A stretch of 64,000 nt of DNA from Nymphaea colorata (lineage: Eukaryota; Streptophyta; Magnoliopsida; Nymphaeales; Nymphaeaceae), in assembly GCF_008831285.2 (NCBI RefSeq), contig NC_045140.1, positions 14,619,796-14,683,795 of the forward strand, in the 5' to 3' direction. Numbering within the stretch: position 1 is the first letter of the stretch; each line of letters starts with the position of its first letter. Made by a program: the position numbers and the translations under genes. The notes under the pieces were generated by a model. It was given only the letters and a program-made list of their open reading frames with translations, did not search any database and had not been told where the DNA came from. Positions 55,603 through 64,000 of this stretch are shown in pieces.

Positions 55603-55677
<75 letters not shown>

Positions 55678-56311
55678 TAAGAGTTACAAAAAACAGTCCA
55701 AAAGCTAATAGAAAATCATCCCTTTCCCATTTCCTGATAATTACAAAGTAGATCCTACAAAATAATCAATAACCCGGCGCATCTCTATATGAATTCCCTT
55801 AACATTGCAACTTACCGGTTGACGAAATGCTACGGAATCGCAAAACTGAGGCAAGGAGCACCCAATATCGTACATGTAGCACAAAATACAACGACAGACT
55901 CTCTAATAGTTAAAAATGGGAACTTTAGAAGGAGTTTACCTGAATGGCGTCTTTGGCAGCCATGGCCAGCTGCGCGGTGGAAAAGAGGGCGAAGCCCATG
56001 GGCTGCTCCCCTTTGTAGTTGATCTGAGAAGCCTCGTAGCCGGGCAACCACCTGAGGAGATTCTGGATCTCTCGCTCCTTCACGTCCGTAGGGAGACCGG
56101 ATATGAAGATGGTCCTCACCTGAAACAACGAAATGGATGATGGAGAAGAACAACAATAAACCCTGGGGAGAATCAGGGAGAGGGGAGGCGATACCTCATC
56201 ATGGGTGGACGGAGGCCGCATAGGAGGGATCTCTGGCTGCATCGGCGGCGGCGGCGGCGCCGGTGACGGAGCCCATGGCTGTGGGTACGGAGGCATCCCG
56301 GCTCCCGCCAT
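50668..56311 (-). CDS. Two-RRM RNA-binding protein (At3g21215-like, WHI3/scw1 type)
   Basis: Eight coding exons on the minus strand, all GT-AG, give 289 aa: 56311-56195, 56119-55940, 54711-54636, 53101-52975, 52857-52746, 52151-52060, 51466-51397 and 50763-50668. The start ATG opens MAGAGMPPYPQPW and a proline-rich leader. RRM1 begins at residue 40 with RNP2-like IFISGL and has GFALF as RNP1. A Tyr/Pro-rich linker (SYPPAAPVWGPQGY, then repeated Pro-Ala) follows. RRM2 carries NTLFIGNLG (about 214-222) and TVCFIEFE (RNP1), then ends GMRIQYPS. Segments such as LLRWLPGYEASQ, TEMAKKNLFVKRG and NLQGAVIPSSG match the Arabidopsis At3g21215 protein as I recall it. The RNA targets are unknown to me; the family resembles fungal Whi3/scw1 regulators. 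The gene is head to head with SmE. Confidence 0.92.
50883..51008. repeat. Tandem duplication, 63-bp unit, in last intron of the RNA-binding gene
   Basis: The segment with ACAAGTCGGCCATTTAAAAC followed by TCTAAAAAAACTTCGTTTGTTT occurs twice at a spacing of 63 bases, each preceded by an A-rich run. Confidence 0.9.
55606..55675. repeat. (AT)n microsatellite in intron 2 of the RNA-binding gene
   Basis: About 34 uninterrupted AT units, the longest simple repeat in the window. It lies inside the 1.2-kb second intron. Confidence 0.97.
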
Positions 56312-57562
56312 TGTCTGCCCCCTCGCGCCCAAAAACCCTAGAGAGAGGTGGTGGGAAAGAAAAAAGTTGAGAGAGAAAGAGGGGGCCGCGCGGTTCCGTT
56401 GTCAATGTAATTGTGAGTGTAAGGCACAGGTGAAACGAGCCCTTTTGGCCCCATGGGCCATGTCCGGTGATAATGAACGGGTCGGATCGAGTGGATCGAG
56501 CTTAACGTGGTTAAGGAGGAAATCATCCGGCGTATTGATGATATTTTGTCTTCTTTCGCAATGTCGACTTTATGTCAAGTGTTTTTTCACATAAATGTCG
56601 ACCTCAAATCCACGTTTTTTGTTATTATGGAGATGCATTGTATGCTTAGACAGTGAATCATGCAAAACAAATATTTAATCCCATCGAATCTTCTACCCAT
56701 GGAGAAAACAAACATGCCCGAGGAGACATCAAACAAACATGAAAGCAAAGCCCATCACGCATAAACCCTTTCTGAAATCTGGAATTCTATTTCCACCCCA
56801 CCAACACCCACAATAAATTACCGAGTATTTTAATCCCAGTCATTCAAACGCCACTTTATGTTATGGGGATGTGAGGATTGAGGAACACATCCTGCTTACG
56901 ACATTATAGACGATAAATCAAATTTATTCAATAATTTATCTTCATGCTGAAGTCCCCTTTGCATGTTTATTTTAGGTGGGTGAAGCCACCAACACATTAA
57001 AGAGATTCATAACAATGTTTGGGGCCAAAACATTCAACGAAACATCTCTGACCAGAGTCTAGTTTTTGAAAATCTGATAAGACTATTTGTTCTATTTAAG
57101 ATAAGGAAAATATTGTGCTGTTGGAACACGCATTCTAAAAACATTATATTGTTTATTTAAAACTTGCGTGATTGTGAATGGTCTATTAGGCAGTGGTGTT
57201 GTTGGAATACATTTTAGAAAAATGTGTAGTTACAAAAAAAAAAATATTTTTCTTATAACCACCTTATTGGCAGTTAAAACACGCGATCCAAATTCAAAAT
57301 ATCGGCGCACTTTTTTCAATTACTGTAGACGTTGAGGGGCCCTTTCTGAAAGCGATTCGGTTTGGGTTCCCTGGTCGAGATCCCGAACAAAACGAGTTCT
57401 ACTCTTCCTGCATGGCCTAGGGTTTTTCTTTTGCCGCCTTTATTTGCCCCCCAAAACCCCTTCGTTCCCATCTCCATTCCTGCGAGAGAGAGAGAGAGAG
57501 GAGAAGAAGAAGAAGGAGGAGAAGAAGCAGGAGAAGGAGAAGGAGAAGTGCAGATTGCAGCA
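56312..57562. promoter_or_regulatory. Shared upstream region between the RNA-binding gene and SmE
   Basis: The two genes start in opposite directions about 1,250 bases apart, so this region must hold both promoters and both leaders. The SmE side ends in a long purine leader (57484-57548, GA and GAA/GGA repeats) directly before its ATG. I see no clear TATA box near either start, as is common for constitutively expressed genes. Confidence 0.5.
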
Positions 57563-57931
57563 ATGGCGACCACGAAGGTTCAAAGGATTATGACCCAGCC
57601 CATTGTGCGTATGCTGCACTCTCTCTGTTTTTCTCGTCTGGTTACTCTTCATTTTTCATGTTATCTTCTTTTGAGAGCCGTGGTTTCTTAACTTTTTTTT
57701 TTTTGCCTCGAATTTGTTTGCGTTTTCCGCAGAATCTCATCTTCAGGTTTCTACAGAGCGTAAGTCATCTCCTTCGGTTTTTTTGCTCATTCTCCATTGC
57801 TTTCAGAGGGCGTGACTTCGCGACACGCGATACTTACCTTTCTTCATCCTTTTTATTATAATTGCCAGAAAGCAAGGATCCAGATTTGGCTTTTCGAGCA
57901 AAAGGATCTCAGGATCGAGGGTCGGATTATT
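57563..57931 (+). CDS. SmE: Spliceosomal Sm protein E, N-terminal half (partial)
   Basis: SmE is one of seven Sm proteins forming the ring around U1, U2, U4 and U5 snRNAs in the nucleus. Three in-phase exons are visible: 57563-57604 (MATTKVQRIMTQPI), 57733-57759 (NLIFRFLQS) and 57869-57931 (KARIQIWLFEQKDLRIEGRI plus I). Together they encode 44 residues, about half of the usual 88. They match plant SmE nearly residue for residue up to the end of the Sm1 motif. Each donor and acceptor is consensus and each exon is phase 0. The expected next exon (GFDEYMNLVLDD, then the Sm2 motif) is not visible anywhere to the right edge on this strand. The gene either continues outside the window after an intron longer than 6 kb or is a broken copy. 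In Arabidopsis SmE1 is also called PORCUPINE. Confidence 0.88.
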
Positions 57932-59701
57932 GTAAGTTGTTTTTCTTCTTCTTTTGTGTTACGCGTTGAATATGGTGGAGAGGCCCGGGAAAAGGGATGG
58001 GGAGAACGTTCATACAGTAGCAACTAGTTGGCGTGGTGATGATCTTTGCTTATTTTCATGGCGAAGAACGTCAGTGTTGAGTTTTTTTCTTTTTCCCGAG
58101 GCGCCAAGCTGGTAGCGTCCGTACAGTATATTTTTTAATTATTATCCTTATTTTCTTACGCAATTTATTCGTATATGTAATTTATTTTATTTATAATGGA
58201 ATGGCGGATTTTTCAGTGGTACTTTAGTTGTGATGAAGACCACATGTGAGGCCGTGAAGAGAAAAATTTCTTGCCGTTGGTTGTGACGATTTTCTTACGT
58301 AATTTATTCATATCCTGCACTTGCAGGAGAGGGACGAAGCGATATTTGATTCCCTTACCGAGTGTATTTGAGATGTTGAGTTTCAATTGTAACATTCTCC
58401 AAGGACTTGTCCTCATAGGAGTTGCCTTTGTAGGTGGCCACCAATATTTTTGGCATCAAATTCAGCTGCTACCTTGTTGGGCCAGTTCCTTATCCTCACT
58501 TTTAACAAGTTCCCATAGTGACGACATTTCTTATTAATCAATTTCTTGGAAGCATAGGGGTTCAGTTTGAAATGTTGCTAGCTTCGGAAACTTCCCCTTG
58601 TTTAGTCTCAGTTTCCCAGGTTCTGAGAGAAGGAATCTGTTATACTTCATTAGTTGTGAAAGATGATTCTTGTGTCATCTGCTTCATTGCAATGAAAGGG
58701 CTTGATTAATGGACCGACTAGTGTTTGTTCATGCAAGATGGAGGCATTGACTCTATTTCAGGAGTTTCTGCCTTGTTGTCAAAGGCTAGCCTTGGGTCGC
58801 AGAGCACTTAACCAGTTAAGAGCACACATTACGTTGAATGGAGGAAGTCTGACTATCTGAGCACTTTACTCATGTTGAAATTGAGGTTGAGTTTATTGTA
58901 TCTGTGTTTGTGTGAGGCTGTAATACGGGAATCAATGACAACACGAGGACATTAAAACCATTTTATCTGTCTCATCTCAAAAGTTATCGTGTCTAAAAGT
59001 CTGTGTGCGCATGTACATTTGCGGTCTCAATATAAGGTGCCAAATCTGCAATATGAACTATGAAAAAAATAACTTTGCTGTAATAACCTCTAACTTGTTT
59101 GATCTAATACAACAATCACTTTCATGGTTTCAGATGTTTTCTGATGCTCATATTCCAGTATCACTATATAGTATATACTATCTATTTGATGTTTTTCCTT
59201 TTAACTGTTAGAAAAATGCAGGGAATGATAGCTTTGTCCAGACTTGATCACAACAAGACAATGTAGGCAAGAAAGAAGTAAGATGCAGTAACCACTCAGA
59301 TGTCTCAATCAGTGCAGACATGGTGGTTAATTGCGTTGTAGTAGGGTGATGGCGTAATTAGAAAAAAATATGATAATACTCTCACTAGTGACCGGTATTT
59401 TACATGTCAATACATATATATACAGACCAAACAAAGGGATCTGGATTCATATCCAAACCCAAAATAACAAAACAACATATAATATATTTCCCTTAACAGG
59501 TAGTGTGTTGGTTATGTTGAATTATTTTCTGTTTGTATGTGTTTATATGCAGCAAGTGTCCATTGCTTTCTCTTTCTAGATAAATGTATCATTGTATTAC
59601 TTTTTGTTTCCTACATTTAAATATTTGTTTATTTCAAAATACAGTTGTATCTGTCAAAGTTCAACAATATATAAGTGTTTTATTTTTTCTGTTATTGAAC
59701 C

Positions 59702-60193
59702 TATAGTTAGCAAACCCGTGAATTGCACTTGAACCATCTAACTATTGGGTCATGAGTCAATGAGTTAACTTGGTAACTTGTGCAGGCCAGGTCATAATTT
59801 TTTTACAATGTATTTTTATTGCAAATTGATGAAGTTGAAGTATGTATAAATAACAAGTAAACATCAAGTAAATACAAGTAAAATATTAAATAACTATAGT
59901 TTATGAACACATACACGTAAGTATAAAATAACGAAAAATATGCACTAGATTAGTTTGTTTCTAATAAACAACTATAGTTTATTTCTCACTGATATTGGGT
60001 ATTAGTTAGGATTGGTGCTGAATAAAACAGTCTATATTTGGGCCAATTCCATAGAACTAGCCAATTTAGCCGATCCAAAACCGAGTCCTCTAAGATTCTG
60101 TTGTGTTTGGGTCAATACTTGTGACATAGTTTGTTGGCACTTTGAGTTGACTCAGGCATTTCTTGAGTCAACTCACCAGGTTTTCCAACTATG
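59702..60193. mobile_element. hAT-type MITE, 492 bp, with perfect 8-bp target duplication
   Basis: The element is flanked by identical ATTGAACC octamers at 59694-59701 and 60194-60201, the duplication length diagnostic of hAT transposons. The left terminus is TATAGTTAGCAAACC. The reverse complement of the right terminus is CATAGTTGGAAAACC, so 12 of 15 bases match, and the match continues as GTGAATTG against GTGAGTTG with a one-base shift. The body has no coding capacity and contains subterminal GAGTTGACTCA-type repeats. It is a non-autonomous hAT element. The retained perfect duplication argues that it is not very old. Confidence 0.85.
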
Positions 60194-60786
60194 ATTGAAC
60201 CCAAATGGTAACAGACAGAGTAACTTTCCAAGAAATTGCTGTAAAAAGGTTCCTTTCTTTTTGTTCTTCAAGCTCAAGGTAACCTATGGGTGGTTTTAAC
60301 TTTTTAATGGTACTTAAATCAATATAGTTGTAAAACTTTATACCTAATATCTATCTATGAGACTAATGTAAATTGATCAATTTTATGAACTTTTGTGGTA
60401 GTTAATAGGTAGTTTATGATCTTTGAAACCATTGTATATGAGCATATGCACTTGATTTTACAGAGTTATAATCTTCAAAAATAAATTCTTATCTCCAAAT
60501 CATTTTTCATATGCATGCTATTTTCATGTTAACAATAAGTGTTGACTTAAGATATTGAATTTTGACCACACATGAATTGTAATTGAATGACATAGCAGGT
60601 GAAGAAGCTTTCAAAAGCATTACAACCTAAGTATTGGGGCTAAGTTGTTCTTGGATCCATTCCAGAGTCTAGGTTATAGTGGATTGCAAACATAAGTTCT
60701 TTATTCTGACAAAATTATTTATAATTCAATGAAATTTCATCTATTGAGAGGGTATTGGGGTCTGCTTGGACTTTAAATAAATCATA

Positions 60787-60825
<39 letters not shown>

Positions 60826-60826
60826 A
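60787..60826. repeat. Compound (GT)n(GA)n microsatellite
   Basis: About eight GT units are followed by about eleven GA units. Confidence 0.95.
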
Positions 60827-61112
60827 AGTTGTCAGATGGTTACAACTTGGCACAGAATAAGTAATCGTAATTCACAACACAATTACAGTATAATTCTAGG
60901 CTTCTAGCACATCAAGGAACAAAACGTTGACCTATATCATAGTCATAGATTCATTTGTAAGTCATAAGGTCCATAAGTCAGATATTAACTAACAGTAACA
61001 CATCAAAATATAAGTTTTAATTGTTACACATTACATCACAATTCACAAGGTGATCATGAAATGATGAAATTTCAATGTCAATACAAATAACAAATGAAAA
61101 CACTTTTGACCC

Positions 61113-63547
61113 TCATTCATAATCTTCATCATTTTCATCTTCATCTTCTTCTTCATGAAGTCTAACATTTTTGCTGACAAATCTCGTAGGCTTCTCTTCA
61201 TCACAATTTATGTTCCTTCAGCTTCATTGTTGAAGCATTGAAGATCATCATCAAATAATGTAGTTGGTTCCTTCAGTATGCAAAAGTTGTCGAAGCTGAT
61301 AGGCTTAAACTGAGACGTGTGCTTTGTTGTTGATACTTTTTGTAATTGCCTATATTAAATGTGAGAAAGTTTGTTAATGTGTACATTATAAAGCAAACTA
61401 ATATTACAATGCTTATTACTTATGAAGCAACTATATCTTAGGCTGCATTACCTTTGAGTCAACCTCATGTTATATCGAACAAAAACAAAGTCATTCAACC
61501 TTTATGTTGGAGCATGTTCCTCTTCTTGCAATGGACATGTTGGAAAAAACTTCAATTCTTTTCGCATCCACTAGCATTGCATGTCTACTGAGGACTTTAA
61601 TTACAAAAGTTCTAACTTCTAAGGATTGGATGAGCAGTCCCAAACATATTCCATCACAAACAACAAATAAAAGAAATCCCATGTAAAACAATAAATAGAG
61701 AACAAATGTAGTGTAAATTAAGAATTTCTATGTAATTACTTGGATTCATGGTTGTGTTTACTTCCATGCTTTCTGTACAACTATCATATAAAATCCAACT
61801 CATCATGCACAACATCTTGTGGTCTAGAATCTGTATCTAACATTTGAATACAATTTAGCAGACCATGTATGACTTCTTTGTCCTTTCTAAATGTAGAAGC
61901 AAATGTAATGACAGGATTTAGGTTGTAAGCTATTGTATGAAGAGGTTGTCGAGTCCATCTTTGATCTATAATTTTCTATATGGGCATGTATAGCGTCCTT
62001 TTTCCTTTCAAATTATCTTGAATTGCCTCTTTTGCTTTATCCATAGTTTCATATAAGTACCCTATGGAAGGCTTATCTTTGCTGTCAGCTAACTTGAGGA
62101 TTTGACTTAATGGGACACAAATGTTCAATAGCTTAGCACATGATTCCCAAAATTCATTATTAAATATAATATCCACAACTACAAAGTACTCTTTTTTATG
62201 AGCATGTGGATAGGCAACCCATTCATTACTAGAAAACAACAACCTCAATGGAGTTCTTTGTTTCACTATACTTTGCACAACCAACACATTTGTAGCAAAT
62301 CTAGTCTGTGCAGGTGGTATTAATTTAACTTTATTTGTAAATTTTCTCATCAAACTTAATGCATGTGCATGATTATATATAAATGTTGTAATCTCTCGAC
62401 ATTGATCAGCAATATGATCTCATATCATATATCTTGCGTAGATTTCAAAGAATTAGATTAATACAACTAGCAGCACATGAACTCCAATAAAATAGTTTAT
62501 TTTCTTATTTAAAATAATGTCACCTACAACTCTATAATTTACAACATTATCTGTAATAAACTATACAACGTTTGCAGGTCGCATTCCAACCTTTTGTACA
62601 ATATTATCAAAAATATTGAACAAACTCTCTATAGTCTTAGGAACATCAGACAAATCAAGAGATTTCAAGGACATCGTACCTTTATGGAAATAAACAAGAA
62701 AATACGTTAGTGTTCTTGAACGTTTATCAGTAGATTCAATACATCCATCTGCCATAATCCTGCAACCTATTTCATTCCAGATCAATTTCAATTTATTGCA
62801 ATAATCCTTCTTTGATTGTAGCATCAAGAATTTTGCCTCTCAACTAATGATATGATGGAATTTTAAATCCAGGGCCTATAGAATCAATTACATTTGCTAT
62901 GGCCTGTAATTGAAAGGAATTAGCTATGTTAAAGAGAATAAAATTGTTTTCCTACTATCATTTTCATCTCTTATATCATATCTCTGGATGTCATGGCAGC
63001 ACAAATATGGGGCTGAGAATCTGGGGCAGTATAGGGAGGGAAAAAAAAAATCTTGATGAATCCAACACTAGACCTACTACTAGCAACTCTCCCACCAGGT
63101 CCTCTATGACCATGACCATGCCTAGTATCAGGTGCACCTTTCTTTTTCCTCCCAGATGGGCTAAATCTACCTCCTTCATACATGATTCATTTCCCTTTGC
63201 ATATTGAACTATCCCTATCTGTTCTTAGACTGACTAAAATTCATCATCTTCAATATTTTCATCTTCTTCCTTGACTTCCCAATGCTTACCATAACCCATT
63301 TATGCTGCTTCCATTTGTTTTCGAATCTTCATTAATTCATTTAATGTAAAACATGAATCATATCTTGATATTGCTTAAACACAAATGGTGGCAATGACTT
63401 ATTTGGTTTTACAGTGAATGGAGCCACATCACTATGTATCCCTGCAAGATGGTGCTTCATTATAACAATCCCTCCTGAAAATGTATTGCCATGTGAGATC
63501 AGGAGATGCCATATCTTCATGGTAAACTTAATGAAAATCAGTTGCAA
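61113..63547 (-). pseudogene. Degenerate hAT-superfamily transposase
   Basis: The minus strand carries pieces, in order, of an Ac-like hAT transposase. There is a BED-zinc-finger remnant (TFSGGIVIMKHHLAGIHSDV, about 63.4-63.5 kb). A Gly/Arg-rich linker follows near 63.1 kb. A DUF659-type catalytic segment includes GCRIMADGCIESTDKRSRTL and FITDN (62.5-62.8 kb). The middle region holds MMRKFTNK, PAQTRFATNVL and YETMDKAKEAI, then IIDQRWTRQPLHTIAYNLNP. The C-terminal dimerisation block has FVIKVLS and LNDFVFVRYNMRLTQ (about 61.44-61.65 kb). An acidic tail (EEEDEDEN) ends at a stop at 61113-61115. Several in-frame stops, register changes and lost Cys/Trp residues show that it is dead. I found no terminal inverted repeats or target duplication bounding it. 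It lies inside the presumed SmE intron, in opposite orientation. Confidence 0.85.
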
Positions 63548-64000
63548 GCTATGAATCTATGGTAAAAACGAGAGATTTCGTACCTCATGGAAAAGAAATC
63601 GGAGAAATCCCCCTTCTCCCAGTGAGAATCAGCCAACCCATGCACAGATCTGCGCTTGAATCAATGATTTTATGGGGAAACCAATGTTTTTTTTGGCTAA
63701 ATTAGCAAAATCACCCCTTGCTCCAACTCTAAGATGCGTTTAGAAATGGTGGAGGTGTGGGGTTTAAAAGCTATTTCCTAAAAAACCCTCTTTTTATGAA
63801 CTTGACCCATATTGTGTGATACATGCAATACATGTACGACACGGCAACCTTTTACTATATGGATGGTTTATCGTATCGCTATTTTGAATTGCAATGGTAC
63901 ATAGCATATGATACGGTACAACACTGCACGTGAAAGCCATCTCAAGATGGTTTGGACTCTTTATGTGTTTGTTGAGGACTTGTATCTAAAAAGACAGAAT

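Larger units (their letters stand above)
57932..64000. other. Downstream of SmE exon 3: large intron or broken locus
   Basis: This stretch begins with the GTAAGT donor of SmE exon 3. It contains no further SmE exon that I can find, but it does hold a hAT MITE, an SSR and a degenerate hAT transposase gene. The rest is AT-rich and unassigned. Confidence 0.5.

Noticed and set aside
57362-57691. 109-codon frame extending upstream of and through SmE exon 1
   Set aside because: The upstream part is the GA-rich 5' leader in frame by chance; it reads into intron 1 after the GTGCGT donor. The family start is the ATG at 57563.

Overview
The window is nuclear DNA of a flowering plant. The genes have plant-type introns, the intergenic DNA is AT-rich and full of simple repeats, and transposon remnants are present. 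The gene set (an APETALA2 factor with a miR172 site, an E-class PPR editing factor, a PEP-receptor kinase) occurs together only in angiosperms. I cannot fix the family or species; nothing suggests bacterial, organellar or viral DNA.

Layout. 1-16.1 kb: no convincing gene; one ATG-less open frame near the left edge, microsatellites, a 34-bp tandem duplication and a fold-back element. 16.1-19.2 kb, plus strand: an AP2-class floral regulator in ten coding exons (579 aa), with a miR172 complementary site in the last exon. 19.2-36.1 kb: no convincing gene; SSRs, a 63-bp tandem duplication and a small inverted-repeat element. 36.1-38.1 kb, plus strand: an intronless mitochondrial PPR protein of the MEF9 type. 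38.8-39.0 kb, minus strand: an orphan exon-like open frame. 40.5-44.0 kb, minus strand: a PEPR1/2-like LRR receptor kinase in two exons (1,100 aa). 44.0-50.7 kb: no gene seen. 50.7-56.3 kb, minus strand: a two-RRM RNA-binding protein in eight coding exons (289 aa). 57.6 kb to the right edge, plus strand: the first three coding exons of the spliceosomal SmE protein. The rest of SmE is not visible here; what follows reads as one very large intron, or a broken locus, holding a 492-bp hAT-type MITE with a perfect 8-bp target duplication and a decayed hAT transposase gene.

The genes do not form a pathway. They cover floral and phase-change control, mitochondrial RNA editing, danger-peptide immunity, and RNA binding and splicing. 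The RNA-binding gene and SmE are head to head, with their start codons about 1.25 kb apart. I found no previously undescribed system. The most useful points are the miR172 site, the SmE intron with its hAT insertions, and the unexplained exon-like frame at 38.8 kb. Exon limits were read by eye from splice signals, reading frame and family conservation.
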